The translations under genes were made by a program, and so were the position numbers. 64,000 nucleotides of DNA from Sneathiella chungangensis. GTDB taxonomy: Bacteria; Pseudomonadota; Alphaproteobacteria; Sneathiellales; Sneathiellaceae. Positions 1-9,315 of this stretch are shown piece after piece. Where the stretch lies: assembly GCF_009882935.1 (NCBI RefSeq), contig NZ_WTVA01000015.1, positions 877,108-941,107 on the forward strand, in the 5' to 3' direction. Positions within the stretch are counted from its first letter, which is position 1; every line of letters begins with the position of its first letter. The notes under the pieces are model-generated. The model was not told the DNA's origin. It did not search any database and saw nothing but the letters and a program-made list of their open reading frames with translations.

Positions 1-2
1 AG

Positions 3-356
3 GATTTCGATCCGCATGAGGAATTCGCCGATGCAGAGATCTATGAGCCGGAGCCCTATACGGGCGGGCCGGAAGTCGTGTTACATGACCCGCCGCTGCG
101 CGAGGAAAATATCTTCATGACGAAGAAGGAAACCGCGGAGGAGGAAGAGGCCGCGGACGACGCGGAGCCCGACGAGACCGCCGCGGAGGCAGCGGATGAG
201 CCTGCTGAGGCGGACGAGCCCGGGACCGCGGAGGCAACCGACGACACGCCCGCCAAGGCCAAAAAAGACGCCGACGCGGATGATGCGGAGGATGAGGAAG
301 ACTATAACTACGACGACGAAATCAAAGGCGCCCTCGGCGACGCCCTGAAAGACTGA
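3..356 (+). CDS. C-terminal part of a highly acidic protein, function unknown (5' partial)
   Basis: The frame is open from the first bases of the window to a TGA at 354-356, so the true start lies upstream. The visible 117 residues are rich in Glu, Asp and Ala with a Lys patch near the end, and they close with a YNYDDEIKGALGDALKD tail. No catalytic motif is visible. The long E/A/D stretch looks disordered, so this is probably the flexible tail of a larger protein. An internal GTG at 78 has no good ribosome binding site and is unlikely to be the start. I do not recognise the family. Confidence 0.6.
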   Translation, partial: DFDPHEEFADAEIYEPEPYTGGPEVVLHDPPLREENIFMTKKETAEEEEAADDAEPDETAAEAADEPAEADEPGTAEATDDTPAKAKKDADADDAEDEEDYNYDDEIKGALGDALKD

Positions 357-384
357 TTCAATCATCAGTGGTTATTTTTCCCCC

Positions 385-1281
385 TCAATGTGGCAGGGGG
401 CGGAAATGTTCGACGAGGTAGTCGATAAAGACGCGGACCTTGGGCGAGAGGTTGCGCTTGTCGGAATAGACGGCGAAGATGTCTGACGCCTCCTCCTCAT
501 AATCCGGGAGCAGGGCGACAAGACGGCCGGCGGCGAGGTCGGGCTCCACCAGATAGGAGGACAGCTGCGCAATACCAAGCCCGGAGAGGGTCGCATGATA
601 GACCGCATCGGCGCTGTTGGCGTCGAAATTGCCCGTCGCGGTGAAGGTCCAGGTCTCGTCCCCGCGCCGGAAATGCCAGTCATTCCAATGCGATACCGTT
701 GAAATCCGGAGACAGTTGTGGTTCTTGAGATCATTCGGGCCGAGCGGCGCGCCATGGGCCTTGATATAGGCCGGCGACGCGCAGAGAATGCGCTTGCTGC
801 TCGCCAGCTTGCAGGCGACGAGGGAGGCATCGGTGATCTGCTCGGGAAAGCGGATGGCGAGATCGAATTCCGAATCCGACAGATCGATATGCCGGTCGGT
901 CAGCTCCAGCGCGACCTTGATCTCCGGATAGGCCTCGATAAAGGCGGACATGAGCGGCAATAGCCGCGCCTTGCCAAAGGCCACCGTCGCCGCAATCCGC
1001 AGATTTCCCTGCGGTTTGCCGCTCAACGTCTGCGCCAGTTCCTCCGCGCGGGTGACACCCGCCGATATCTCGGCGCAGCGTTCATAGAAGGACTGACCCT
1101 CCGCCGTCATCGAAATATGCCGGGTGGAGCGGTTCAAAAGCCGCACCCCGAGCCGGTCCTCGAGCTGGCTGATCTGCTTGCTGACCGCAGAGGGCGTCAG
1201 GCCGAGGCTGCGCGCCGTTGCCGAGAAACTGCCGTGATCGACCACATTGGCGAACAGGATCATCTGGCTGGCAATGTCCAT
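385..1281 (-). CDS. LysR family transcriptional regulator
   Basis: This 298-aa protein has the usual LysR length and layout. A winged helix-turn-helix occupies residues 1-60 (SFSATARSLGLTPSAVSKQI, then LEDRLGVRLLNRSTR), followed by a periplasmic-binding-protein-like effector domain from about residue 90. It belongs to the large subgroup in which such regulators control divergent genes. It is transcribed away from the small-protein/GNAT pair at 1434-2220, and the gap holds a long inverted repeat that could be its operator. The inducer cannot be read from sequence. Confidence 0.95.
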   Translation of the reverse strand: MDIASQMILFANVVDHGSFSATARSLGLTPSAVSKQISQLEDRLGVRLLNRSTRHISMTAEGQSFYERCAEISAGVTRAEELAQTLSGKPQGNLRIAATVAFGKARLLPLMSAFIEAYPEIKVALELTDRHIDLSDSEFDLAIRFPEQITDASLVACKLASSKRILCASPAYIKAHGAPLGPNDLKNHNCLRISTVSHWNDWHFRRGDETWTFTATGNFDANSADAVYHATLSGLGIAQLSSYLVEPDLAAGRLVALLPDYEEEASDIFAVYSDKRNLSPKVRVFIDYLVEHFRPLPH

Positions 1282-1346
1282 GGGACGTGAGTCTCCATCT
1301 ATTCCTGCAGGGCAAAGCTGTTATGAGCAATCTCACCCTTATTAAA

Positions 1347-1383
1347 ATGCTGCAATGCATCATATATTATTGCAATGCAGCAT
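1347..1383. promoter_or_regulatory. 13-bp-arm inverted repeat, candidate operator
   Basis: ATGCTGCAATGCA at 1347-1359 and TGCAATGCAGCAT at 1371-1383 form an inverted repeat with 11 bp between the arms and one mismatch. The core TGCAATGCA also occurs as a direct repeat 20 bp apart, about two helical turns. It lies between the LysR gene and the divergent 81-aa gene, so it is probably the operator controlling one or both. Confidence 0.55.
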
Positions 1384-1433
1384 AAATATGGCTGCAGACA
1401 CCAACTTTCGCAAGAGTAAAAGAGGAAAATCCG

Positions 1434-1679
1434 ATGAATGATCTGTTACAGAGCCACTCCATTGAGAAAATCTCGCTTGCGGACATAGAGAGCGGCATCC
1501 GGGAGGGCCGACGGATGAGGAGCGAAGAGCTCCGGAGGCTGTCGGGATGCGCAAGCGCATTTGTCCGCAAGGAATTTCTGGAACTCGGGCGGGTTGCCGC
1601 CAAGGCCGGCAAAGCGGCCCTGCACGGTCTGGAGGCCATGACCCTCCGGATGCAGCAGTCACGGGTGCATCATGACTAG
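1434..1679 (+). CDS. small basic alpha-helical protein, unknown function
   Basis: This 81-aa protein starts at an ATG preceded by an AGAGG ribosome binding site 8 bases upstream. It is rich in Arg, Glu, Ala and Leu (REGRRMRSEELRRLSG) and is probably all-helical, with no membrane segment or signal peptide. Its stop overlaps the start of the GNAT gene by 8 bp, so the two are translationally coupled. It resembles short DUF1127-like alphaproteobacterial proteins in size and charge, but I cannot assign it to a family. Confidence 0.7.
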   Translation: MNDLLQSHSIEKISLADIESGIREGRRMRSEELRRLSGCASAFVRKEFLELGRVAAKAGKAALHGLEAMTLRMQQSRVHHD

Positions 1680-2220
1680 GTCACAAAAGACGCTGGCGCC
1701 AGGGCTCCATCCGGGTCTGCTGCCGCCGGTCTACCGGGAACTGAGGCCGGCGGAACACCGCCTGCTGGAGCCGCATCTGATGCGCCTCAGCCCGGCCAGC
1801 CGGAACTTGCGCTTCGGTTCCGCGGTCTCGCTGGTGACGGTTCAACGCTACTGCCGGAATGACGGCAAACCGTTGCCGATCATCTGCGGGGCCTTTATCG
1901 GCGGCGTGCTTCGCGGCGTTGTCGAGATCCGTTTCGGCAAGGATGCGCCGACATCGCAGGCGGAAATCGCCATCAGCGTCGAGGATGACTGGCAGGATAT
2001 CGGGATCGGCAGCAAATTGATGGAACTCGCGCTTGAACGCGCCCGCGACCATCATATCACGCGGCTCGAGGTCGATTTCATGCCGCACAATATGCCGATG
2101 CGTCGGCTTGCCGAGAAATTCGGCGCGACTTTCTCCCACCAGAGGGGTCTGACGACGGGGATTTTTTCCCTCGCGGATCCAGGTTTTGCGGCTGACGCCG
2201 GGTCCAAACGGCCGCAATAA
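1672..2220 (+). CDS. GNAT family N-acetyltransferase
   Basis: This 182-aa protein carries the GNAT acetyl-CoA-binding signature in its second half: a beta strand (EIAISVEDDWQ) followed by the pyrophosphate loop QDIGIGSKL near residues 107-115 and then a helix. Such enzymes transfer the acetyl group of acetyl-CoA to an amine. The acceptor cannot be predicted. It overlaps and is coupled to the upstream 81-aa gene, and the LysR regulator is divergent. The N-terminal 40 residues (LRPAEHRLLEPHLMRLS) are typical of stand-alone GNATs. Confidence 0.9.
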   Translation: MTRSQKTLAPGLHPGLLPPVYRELRPAEHRLLEPHLMRLSPASRNLRFGSAVSLVTVQRYCRNDGKPLPIICGAFIGGVLRGVVEIRFGKDAPTSQAEIAISVEDDWQDIGIGSKLMELALERARDHHITRLEVDFMPHNMPMRRLAEKFGATFSHQRGLTTGIFSLADPGFAADAGSKRPQ

Positions 2221-2262
2221 CCCATCTCTGGTGACCCCGCCCGCCACTCAACCTGTCGTCCC

Positions 2263-2883
2263 CTAATAAAGGGAAGATTGCTGGCGGGCGGGGAGCTCGG
2301 CATCATAAGAAACGGCGTCGAAATCGGGCAGGGCGGCCTTGGTCATCTGTCCCGCCGTCGGAACATCGCCCCGGGCAAGCTGCGCCGCCGGATCCCAGAG
2401 CCCGGCCCGTTTCAGCGCCCGCGCACATTGGAAAAACACCGCGTCGATCTCAATGAGAAGAACCGACCGTGGCGTCGTGGCGCCAACCCTAAAGCTTTGA
2501 ATTAATTGATCTTCCGTCGTGATGCGGGCGCGGCCGTTGATCCGCAGCGTCTCCTCTATGCCGGGGATCAGGAAGAGAAGCGCGACGCGCGGATCCAGAA
2601 CGATATTGCGCAGGCTGTCGATGCGGTTATTGCCGCGCCGGTCGGGAAGGGCGATATGCCGGTCATCGAGAATGCGGAACAGCTGGCCCGCCGCATCGCC
2701 GCGCGGCGAACAGTCAAGCCCGCCGGGTCCAACCGTTGCCAGCGCCAGAAACGGCGCCTTTTCCAGCCAGCGGCGGTATTCCGCCGTCAGCGCCGGGGTT
2801 TCCTTGGCGAGCGACACGGGATTAACCGCCTCATACAGCGCCTCCAGCGCCTCGATCGTGGTGATGTCATGGGACTGTGTCAT
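2263..2883 (-). CDS. pyridoxamine 5'-phosphate oxidase family (FMN-binding split-barrel) protein
   Basis: This 206-aa protein has the FMN-binding split-barrel pattern: PFLALATVGPGGLDCSPRGD near residues 45-64, then LPDRRGNNRIDSLRNI and LLFLIPGIEETLRINGRA. This arrangement is characteristic of the MSMEG_1061-type subgroup, in which FMN or F420 is the usual cofactor. The substrate is unknown. The HxlR regulator gene lies 37 bp upstream on the same strand, so the two are probably cotranscribed and respond to the same signal. Confidence 0.88.
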   Translation of the reverse strand: MTQSHDITTIEALEALYEAVNPVSLAKETPALTAEYRRWLEKAPFLALATVGPGGLDCSPRGDAAGQLFRILDDRHIALPDRRGNNRIDSLRNIVLDPRVALLFLIPGIEETLRINGRARITTEDQLIQSFRVGATTPRSVLLIEIDAVFFQCARALKRAGLWDPAAQLARGDVPTAGQMTKAALPDFDAVSYDAELPARQQSSLY

Positions 2884-2920
2884 TCATTCTCCGTTTTCTA
2901 TCGGCGACCCTGCGCCAGCC

Positions 2921-3253
2921 TCAAGACTTGTCGAGGGATTGCGCCCAGTTTTCCGCCCAGCGGTCGAAGGTGGCAAGCTTTTTCGCCAAATCCGCGCCGA
3001 GCGCGGTATATCCATAGCCGTCCGTATCATGATCGACAAATCCGAGCTCCCGCAGCGTCTTGAGCCGGGCATTGAGGACCGTCGGCGAGATGTCGTCGCA
3101 GCGGCCGCGGAGATCGCGAAAATTAAGCCGGCCGTGGCGTAGCTCCCAGAGAATGCGCAATGTCCAGCGCTGTCCCAGCACATCGAACAGTACCATGACC
3201 GGCCGGCCGGTGGTCGATCCGCGCACTCTTGTTCCCGGCTTTTTCTGGTCCAT
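2921..3253 (-). CDS. HxlR family winged-helix transcriptional regulator
   Basis: This 110-aa protein matches the HxlR fold: LFDVLGQRWTLRILWELRHG, then LNFRDLRGRCDDISPTVLNA and the wing LKTLRELGFVDHD. Members sense aldehydes, quinones or redox state and bind inverted repeats. It is divergent from the carboxymuconolactone-decarboxylase-like gene at 3328, and the 74-bp gap contains an inverted repeat overlapping a promoter. The oxidoreductase at 2263-2883 follows on the same strand. A shared redox- or xenobiotic-response unit is my inference. Confidence 0.92.
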   Translation of the reverse strand: MDQKKPGTRVRGSTTGRPVMVLFDVLGQRWTLRILWELRHGRLNFRDLRGRCDDISPTVLNARLKTLRELGFVDHDTDGYGYTALGADLAKKLATFDRWAENWAQSLDKS

Positions 3254-3264
3254 CCCGTTTTCCC

Positions 3265-3299
3265 TTGACGCTACGGTTTTAGTAGCAGTATGTTGCTAC
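3265..3299 (+). promoter_or_regulatory. promoter with overlapping inverted repeat, probable HxlR operator
   Basis: TTGACG at 3265-3270 and TATGTT at 3289-3294 form a plausible -35/-10 pair with an 18-bp spacer reading toward the 3328 gene. The inverted repeat GTAGCA-N6-TGCTAC (3282-3299) covers the -10, as expected for a repressor site. Confidence 0.55.
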
Positions 3300-3327
3300 A
3301 AATTAAATAGCACAAAGGACGCCAGAA

Positions 3328-3873
3328 ATGAAGCATGTTCTGAAACCGATCGTGGAACCGTTTGCGCCGGAAATTGCCGCAATATTAAAAACTTACCCGC
3401 AGCGGAACGGCTATATCCTGAAACTCTTCCGCATTTTCGCAAACAGCGCCCGGTTCCTCAGAAAGGGCGTTTCCAACCTGCTGGACCGGGAGAGCCCGCT
3501 CTCCATGCGCGCGCGCGAGATCGTCATCCTCCGCGTTACCGCGAACCGGGATTGTGAATATGAATGGGGCGTGCATGTGGGCGCCTTCGCGGATCATGTG
3601 AATTTTAGCCCCGAACAGGTCCGCGCGACGCGGTTGGACGCTGCCGATGCGCCCTGCTGGCCGCCGGAGGAGGCGCTTCTCCTCCGCGTGGTCGATGAAA
3701 TCTGCGAGACGGGCAATTTGAGCGACGATACGCTCGAAAAGTTCCAGTCCGCCTGGACCCTCGATCAACAGCTCGAGATCATCGCCCTCTGCGGCGCCTA
3801 CCACACGGTCAGTTTCACCGCCAATATCGCGCGGATTGAGGGAGAGGATTTCGCCGCGAAGTTTCCGGAGTAA
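3328..3873 (+). CDS. carboxymuconolactone decarboxylase family protein
   Basis: This 181-aa protein has the CMD/AhpD-type core: MRAREIVILRVTANRDCEYEWGVH around residues 57-80. The usual CxxC is reduced to a single Cys followed by EYEW and a conserved His, as in the decarboxylase-like rather than the peroxidase-like branch. The last third (LIALCGAYHTVSFTANIARI-like) fits the family. Likely roles are a small-molecule decarboxylase or a detoxifying enzyme. The divergent HxlR gene probably controls it. Confidence 0.88.
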   Translation: MKHVLKPIVEPFAPEIAAILKTYPQRNGYILKLFRIFANSARFLRKGVSNLLDRESPLSMRAREIVILRVTANRDCEYEWGVHVGAFADHVNFSPEQVRATRLDAADAPCWPPEEALLLRVVDEICETGNLSDDTLEKFQSAWTLDQQLEIIALCGAYHTVSFTANIARIEGEDFAAKFPE

Positions 3874-3964
3874 TGAGGGTTAAAGACTGGAAAAGATGTA
3901 CAAATACATCTATATCGCGTAATTTTCTCGCATCAAAGCACGGATTAATCGGTGGCGAGGACGG

Positions 3965-4489
3965 ATGGGTATTTTAGATAGCTATGTTGACCCGTTTTTT
4001 AAGAAAGATGGCGATGGACGAACATTATATTTTCCGTGGGGGAATAGCGGATCGGCATATGTTATCGATTCCGATGAAACAGAACGGAAAATTCGAAACT
4101 TCGTCAAGCTGACCTATTTGGCGCTTTTCTTGGCGGCGATGGCCTGCATGATTTTATTCGGCGGCTGGTGGGGGCTTGCGATTGGCCCCATTTACGTGAT
4201 CTGGTTCATTCTTGGAATTCGCAAACTGACGAAGGGCCTCCCAAGATCTTCTGAAAAGCTCAATGTATCAGATATGAGGATCAAGCAAGCGCAATCCATA
4301 GGCTGGTTCTGGATCAGTTTGGCGGCGCTAAACACGATCTTTGTTTTGTGGGCCATCATTTGGTATTTTGCTGAAAGCTCTCAACCTTTCATGGGCATTA
4401 TACTTATAGCGGCTTCAATTTATCTCGCTGTGTTTTTATTCCGACTGGCGATGTTGAAAATAAGCCTCTCTAGAAACGCGAAGGACTAA
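3965..4489 (+). CDS. four-helix integral membrane protein, unknown function
   Basis: This 174-aa protein has four hydrophobic segments: two close together (LALFLAAMACMILFGG and LAIGPIYVIWFILGI) and two after a polar loop (WISLAALNTIFVLWAIIWYF and GIILIAASIYLAVFLFRLA). The gene is visibly more AT-rich than its neighbours, which suggests acquisition or relaxed selection. It stands alone and ends convergently, overlapping the HAD gene by 4 bp. No family recognised. Confidence 0.72.
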   Translation: MGILDSYVDPFFKKDGDGRTLYFPWGNSGSAYVIDSDETERKIRNFVKLTYLALFLAAMACMILFGGWWGLAIGPIYVIWFILGIRKLTKGLPRSSEKLNVSDMRIKQAQSIGWFWISLAALNTIFVLWAIIWYFAESSQPFMGIILIAASIYLAVFLFRLAMLKISLSRNAKD

Positions 4490-5133
4490 ACCCCCAGCAA
4501 ATCCGGTAACTCCCTCATATCCTTAAAAATTCTGGCCCCCACGGCGGCGAGGTCGGTGCCGCCCTCGTGCGGGGCGAAGCCGTAGCAGGGGATGCCGGCG
4601 CGCGCGGCGCCGGTTGCTCCAAGGGTGCTGTCCTCGATCACCACGGCGCGGGCAGGCGCCATCTTGAAGGCGGCAAGCGCGGCCTGAAACAGCGCCGGGT
4701 CGGGTTTTGAGGTGTTGAGGCTGTGGGCGGAGAACATCGCGCCTTGAAAGCGCGGGAGAAGGCCGGTCTGGCCCAAGGGGATCGCCATTTTCTCCTCGCT
4801 CCCGTTGGAGGCAACGCAGTAGGGAATGGCGGCCGCGTCCAGCCGGTCGAGGATCTCGGGAATGCCCGCCACCGGCGGAACGCCCTGCCGCAGGGCCTCG
4901 AACTCCTCCGCATAGACCGCGTCGATCCAGTTTTCGGGAAGCGTCGCGCCCAGGCAGATCGCCTCCGTCCTGACATTCGCCATGCTCCAGCCGGTGAACA
5001 TCGCCGTGCATTCCGCCGTCGAAAGGGCAAGCCCGTGACGGGTGAGATTGGCAGCAAGCACGGCGTTGGAGACCGGTTCCGTATCGACAAGCACGCCGTC
5101 GCAATCGAAAATGACGAGATCGGGCCGGGCCAT
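4486..5133 (-). CDS. HAD superfamily phosphatase (beta-phosphoglucomutase-like)
   Basis: This 215-aa protein has all HAD motifs: I (FDCDGVLVDTEP, nucleophile Asp9), II (CVASNGSEEKM), III Lys (TSKPDPALF) and IV (VVIEDSTLGATGAARAG). An alpha-helical cap lies between motifs I and II, which is subfamily I. It is expected to hydrolyse a sugar phosphate or similar. It lies 4 bp downstream of holA on the same strand and is probably cotranscribed with the leuS-lptE-holA group. Confidence 0.92.
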   Translation of the reverse strand: MARPDLVIFDCDGVLVDTEPVSNAVLAANLTRHGLALSTAECTAMFTGWSMANVRTEAICLGATLPENWIDAVYAEEFEALRQGVPPVAGIPEILDRLDAAAIPYCVASNGSEEKMAIPLGQTGLLPRFQGAMFSAHSLNTSKPDPALFQAALAAFKMAPARAVVIEDSTLGATGAARAGIPCYGFAPHEGGTDLAAVGARIFKDMRELPDLLGV

Positions 5134-5137
5134 GGTG

Positions 5138-6157
5138 CTAGCGCCGCCGGTTGGCCATGGCGAGGCGCATCAACGCCCGGCGGCAGATGGCTTCGTCGGG
5201 ATAGCCGGTCGACTTGCACTTGATTTCCGCTTCCAATGTGATCTCGAGGCTCGTCGCCATATGGGCGCTTGATTTTCCGCCGATCTGCGCCGCCGCTTTC
5301 TTCTGGTTGAAGTAGGGAATGCCGGCCTTGCGGATGGCATCTTCAGGCCGCGCGCCGGCATCGCGGAGCGCCGCCGCCTTATGCAGCTGCTTGAGCTGGT
5401 TCTGGATCATGCGCAGGAAGCCGATCGGGCTCTCGCCCGCCGAAAAGGCGCGGGTGAGGCGCCGTTCCAGCCCGTCCAGATCGCCAAGCAGCGTTGCATC
5501 GACCACGTCGAAGATGGTCTGGGCGCTGGAATCCCCGATATTCGCGCGCACATCCGCAAGCGTCATCGGCTCGGTCCGTCCGGCCATGTAGAGAACCAGC
5601 TTGTCGAGTTCCTGGCGCGATATGGCGCGGTCGCTGCCGAGATTTTCGCGCAAATAGTCGATGATTTCCCGGGACGGCGCGAGATTTGCCGCGCCCAGCA
5701 CCTCGTTGATCAGGCTGAGAATATCCTGCGCCTTGTCATGGGCGCAATGGGTCACGACGCCCTGGGGCGCCTTGCCGATCATCTTGACGAGCGCGCTGTC
5801 TTTACGGATATCGCCCGCCTCGATCACCAGGACGCAATCGGCAAGATCCATCTCGAGGAGCGGTTCAAGATAGCCCTTGGAATTGTTGCTCGCCCCGCGC
5901 AGGCGCACCGCCCGTTCCCCGCCCATCATGGAAATCGCCGTCACCTCATCCATCAGGCGGGCGGGATCGGCGGACAGGGCCCCGGCGTCGAGCTCGGCAA
6001 AGCGGAAGGGATCGTCCAGACTCCCCGCGACGGCAACGCAAAGGGCGCGGGACAGTTCCCGCACGAGCCCCTCATCGGGCCCGAAAACAAGAAAGATGCG
6101 GTGTTTCGGGTCGCGGGATTTGAGATAGGCCGGGAGTTTGCCGCTTGCGAGCTCCAC
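5138..6157 (-). CDS. holA: DNA polymerase III subunit delta
   Basis: This 339-aa protein is full length for HolA. It starts MELASGKLPAYL, has a degenerate AAA+ nucleotide region (VFGPDEGLVRELS) and ends with the helical collar domain (GESPIGFLRMIQNQLKQLHK). Delta opens the beta sliding clamp as part of the clamp loader. It follows lptE by 3 bp, the arrangement common in alphaproteobacteria (leuS-lptE-holA). No oddities. Confidence 0.93.
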   Translation of the reverse strand: MELASGKLPAYLKSRDPKHRIFLVFGPDEGLVRELSRALCVAVAGSLDDPFRFAELDAGALSADPARLMDEVTAISMMGGERAVRLRGASNNSKGYLEPLLEMDLADCVLVIEAGDIRKDSALVKMIGKAPQGVVTHCAHDKAQDILSLINEVLGAANLAPSREIIDYLRENLGSDRAISRQELDKLVLYMAGRTEPMTLADVRANIGDSSAQTIFDVVDATLLGDLDGLERRLTRAFSAGESPIGFLRMIQNQLKQLHKAAALRDAGARPEDAIRKAGIPYFNQKKAAAQIGGKSSAHMATSLEITLEAEIKCKSTGYPDEAICRRALMRLAMANRRR

Positions 6158-6160
6158 CGC

Positions 6161-6661
6161 TCAGCGTCCCGAGAAGAAAACGGCCAGCTGCTGGTTGATC
6201 TGCTGCGCCGCCACCAGGGCCGCCCGCTTCTCCGCATTGTTCGAGGCCGACAGGTTGGCGAATTCCGACTCGACCACGTTGTAGGAGGCGATATTCTGCG
6301 TCGAGCCATTATAGATCACCTGCCGGCTGGCGACGTCGGTCAGGCTGAACTTGCTGTTGAGCGTCAGGTTAAAGCGGGTTTTCGTATCGTCGTTCTGGAT
6401 GGCGAGGCCTTCGGACAGCACCTCGATCTGGATTTTCAGCCGGTAGGCGGGCGTTGCCGGAATCCCGCGCGGATTGGCGCGGTCGAGAAGCTCGTTGCGC
6501 AGGATCTGCCCGGTCCGCCCGCGGATCGGTTCAACATAGACCTGCGCCAGCTTTTCCTGGACATCGGCGCTGCGGGTCTGGCTGCCGTAGAGCGGCTGAA
6601 ACCCGCAGGCCGTCAGCAGGCTGAGGATCAGGAGAACAAGGCTGGTCCTAAATAACGACAT
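6161..6661 (-). CDS. lptE: LPS-assembly lipoprotein LptE
   Basis: This 166-aa protein has a lipoprotein signal peptide with lipobox LTAC (Cys19) and the family start CGFQPLYGS. LptE plugs and assists the LptD channel that delivers lipopolysaccharide to the outer membrane surface. The gene overlaps the 3' end of leuS by 14 bp, so translation is coupled, and holA follows. The very weak conservation outside the first 30 residues is normal for alphaproteobacterial LptE. Confidence 0.9.
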   Translation of the reverse strand: MSLFRTSLVLLILSLLTACGFQPLYGSQTRSADVQEKLAQVYVEPIRGRTGQILRNELLDRANPRGIPATPAYRLKIQIEVLSEGLAIQNDDTKTRFNLTLNSKFSLTDVASRQVIYNGSTQNIASYNVVESEFANLSASNNAEKRAALVAAQQINQQLAVFFSGR

Positions 6662-9206
6662 TGACGATCCGGTTCGGTACGACGATCACTTTTCGGATAG
6701 GGGCATCCCCAATCGCATTCTGGACTTTTTTCTCGGCCAGTGCAATTTCTTCAACGCGTTTGCTTTCCTCGTTGAGTGCAACCTCTATGGTGGCGCGCAG
6801 CTTGCCTTTGACCTGCACCGCCATGGTAATCCGGTCTTCCACGATCAGCACAGGGTCTGCCTTTGGCCAGGCCGTCTCCACCAGCATGGTGTCATGACCC
6901 AATGCCTGCCAGAGTTCCTCGGCGAGATGGGGCATCATCGGCGCGATGAGCTGGACGATAACCTCCATGCTTTCGCGCAGCGCCCATTTCCCATCCTCGC
7001 CCGCTTCGAATTTATACTCGCTGAGCGCCTTCATAAATTCATAGATGCGGGCGATGGCATTGTTGAAATGCAACTCCTCGATATTCTCGGTGACCTGGGT
7101 GATCGTTTTATGCGCCGCCTTGCGCAGTTTCATCGCCGCGTCGGAAAATTCACCGGGCATGGCCGTGCCGGGGGCGGCGGCCATGTCGCGATTTTCAAGG
7201 ATGTAGCGATGCAGCCGCTGCACGAAGCGCCAGGCGCCGGTCGCGCCGGCGTCGGTCCATTCCATGTCGCGATCGGGCGGGCTGTCGGACAGGACATACC
7301 AGCGCGCGGCATCGGCGCCGAATTTTTCGATAATCGCGCCGGGATCGACAACGTTTTTCTTCGATTTCGACATCTTCTCGACGCCGCCGACGGTGACCGG
7401 CTTGCCGGTCGCGATCTCGATCAGGTTCCCGGCGTCATTCTGGTCGACTTCGTCGGGGAGCAGCCATTCACCGGAGGCGGATTTATAGGTTTCATGGGTG
7501 ACCATGCCCTGCGTGAACAGCCCGGCGAAGGGTTCCTCCACATGGGACCAGCCGGTCTGCATCATCGCGCGGGAATAGAAGCGCGAATAGAGCAGATGCA
7601 GGATCGCATGCTCGATCCCGCCGATATACTGATCGACGGGCAGCCAGTAATCGACCTTGTCGCGCTCCACCGGCTTGTCGGCGCGGGGGGAACAGAAGCG
7701 CGCGAAATACCAGGAACTATCCACGAAGGTATCCATGGTATCGGTCTCGCGCGTCGCCTCGCCGCCGCATTCCGGGCAGTTGACATGCTTCCATGTCGGG
7801 TGATGGTCGAGCGGGTTGCCCGGCTTGTCAAACGTGACATCGTCGGGGAGCTTGACGGGCAGGTTTTCTTCGCGTTCCGCAACCGTGCCGCATTTTGCGC
7901 AATGGATCATCGGGATCGGGCAGCCCCAATAGCGCTGACGCGAGAGGCCCCAGTCGCGCAGGCGGTAATTGACCTTTTCCGCGCCCTTGCCCAATTCCTC
8001 CAGCCGGCGGATGACCTCGGCCTTCGCGGCCTCAACCTCCAGGCCGTTCAGGAAGTCCGAATTGATGATCCTGCCGGGGCCGACATATGCGGTATCCCCG
8101 ATTTCCGGGGTTTGATCATCCGGGGAGACAACGGGCGTGACGTCCAGGCCGTATTTCCGTGCAAAATCCAGATCGCGCTGGTCATGGGCCGGGCAGCCGA
8201 AGATCGCGCCGGTGCCATAGTCCATCAGCACGAAGTTGGCGACATAGACCGGCAGGGTCTTGCCCTTTATAAAGGGGTGGGCGACTTTCAGGCCCATATC
8301 GACGCCCTTTTTCTCCGCCTTTTCAATGGCTTCCTCGCTGGTACCCATGCGATGGCATTCGGCGACGAAGTCGCGGACGGCAGGGTTGTCTTTGGCCAGG
8401 CGCTGGGTCAGCGGGTGATCAGCCGATACCGCCATGAAGCTCGCCCCGAACAGGGTGTCCGGGCGCGTCGTATAGATATTGAGCGGGTCGTCCTCGCCGA
8501 TAATATCGAAGGCGATATGGGCGCCGGTCGAGCGGCCGATCCAGTTCTGCTGCATCAGGCGGACGCGGTCCGGCCAGCGGTCGAGCTTTTCAAGGGCGTT
8601 CAGCAGTTCCTCGCTGTAATCGGAAATGCGGAACATCCATTGATCCAGTTTCCGTTTCTCGACCACGGCGCCGGAGCGCCAGCCCTTGCCGTCAATCACC
8701 TGCTCGTTGGCGAGCACGGTCATGTCGATGGGATCCCAGTTGACCCAGCTTTCCTTGCGGTAGACGAGGCCCTTCTTGAAGAAATCCAGGAACAGCTTCT
8801 GCTGATGCCCGTAATAACCGGGGTGGCAGGTGGCGATTTCCTTGCTCCAGTCGAGGGAGAGGCCCATGCCCTTCAGCTCATCGCGCATATGGGCGATATT
8901 GGCATAGGTCCAGTCGGCGGGATGTACGCCCTTGTCGCGGGCGGCGTTCTCTGCCGGCAGGCCGAAGGCGTCCCAGCCCATGGGATGGAGGACATTAAAG
9001 CCCTGCGCCTTCTTATAGCGCGCGACGACATCGCCCATGGTGTAATTGCGGACATGGCCGATATGAATGCGTCCCGACGGATAGGGGAACATCTCCAGCA
9101 CATAGTATTTCGGGCGCGCCGGATCGGCCTCTACCTCGAAACTTTTATGCTCGGCCCAGCTGGCCTGCCATTTGGCTTCAACTTCTTTTGCATTATAGCG
9201 GGACAT
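6648..9206 (-). CDS. leuS: leucine--tRNA ligase
   Basis: This 852-aa class I aminoacyl-tRNA synthetase charges tRNA-Leu. It has the HIGH signature in [14 protein letters not shown] and the KMSKS loop in [12 protein letters not shown], with a CP1 editing domain between them. A zinc-type cysteine pair (CAKC and CPEC) lies in the editing region. An ATG 6 codons upstream (9224) exists, but the GGGA at spacing 7 favours the start [10 protein letters not shown] at 9206. It is first of the leuS-lptE-holA group. Confidence 0.97.
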   Translation of the reverse strand: MSRYNAKEVEAKWQASWAEHKSFEVEADPARPKYYVLEMFPYPSGRIHIGHVRNYTMGDVVARYKKAQGFNVLHPMGWDAFGLPAENAARDKGVHPADWTYANIAHMRDELKGMGLSLDWSKEIATCHPGYYGHQQKLFLDFFKKGLVYRKESWVNWDPIDMTVLANEQVIDGKGWRSGAVVEKRKLDQWMFRISDYSEELLNALEKLDRWPDRVRLMQQNWIGRSTGAHIAFDIIGEDDPLNIYTTRPDTLFGASFMAVSADHPLTQRLAKDNPAVRDFVAECHRMGTSEEAIEKAEKKGVDMGLKVAHPFIKGKTLPVYVANFVLMDYGTGAIFGCPAHDQRDLDFARKYGLDVTPVVSPDDQTPEIGDTAYVGPGRIINSDFLNGLEVEAAKAEVIRRLEELGKGAEKVNYRLRDWGLSRQRYWGCPIPMIHCAKCGTVAEREENLPVKLPDDVTFDKPGNPLDHHPTWKHVNCPECGGEATRETDTMDTFVDSSWYFARFCSPRADKPVERDKVDYWLPVDQYIGGIEHAILHLLYSRFYSRAMMQTGWSHVEEPFAGLFTQGMVTHETYKSASGEWLLPDEVDQNDAGNLIEIATGKPVTVGGVEKMSKSKKNVVDPGAIIEKFGADAARWYVLSDSPPDRDMEWTDAGATGAWRFVQRLHRYILENRDMAAAPGTAMPGEFSDAAMKLRKAAHKTITQVTENIEELHFNNAIARIYEFMKALSEYKFEAGEDGKWALRESMEVIVQLIAPMMPHLAEELWQALGHDTMLVETAWPKADPVLIVEDRITMAVQVKGKLRATIEVALNEESKRVEEIALAEKKVQNAIGDAPIRKVIVVPNRIVNVVI

Positions 9207-9315
9207 CGCTTTTTCCCGTTTCATCTGGTCAATATTTACAAGGGTGGGCGGGGCCGGTCCTCTTTTCCGCTATGAGATGAGGGCCCGACGGCGCTCCGGC
9301 CCGGCTGTTATAGGG

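Noticed and set aside
6894-9275. 793-aa open frame opposite leuS
   Set aside because: It is an antisense shadow of a GC-rich, confidently identified gene. The same applies to long frames opposite holA, ribA, rpsA, folC, accD and aroA.
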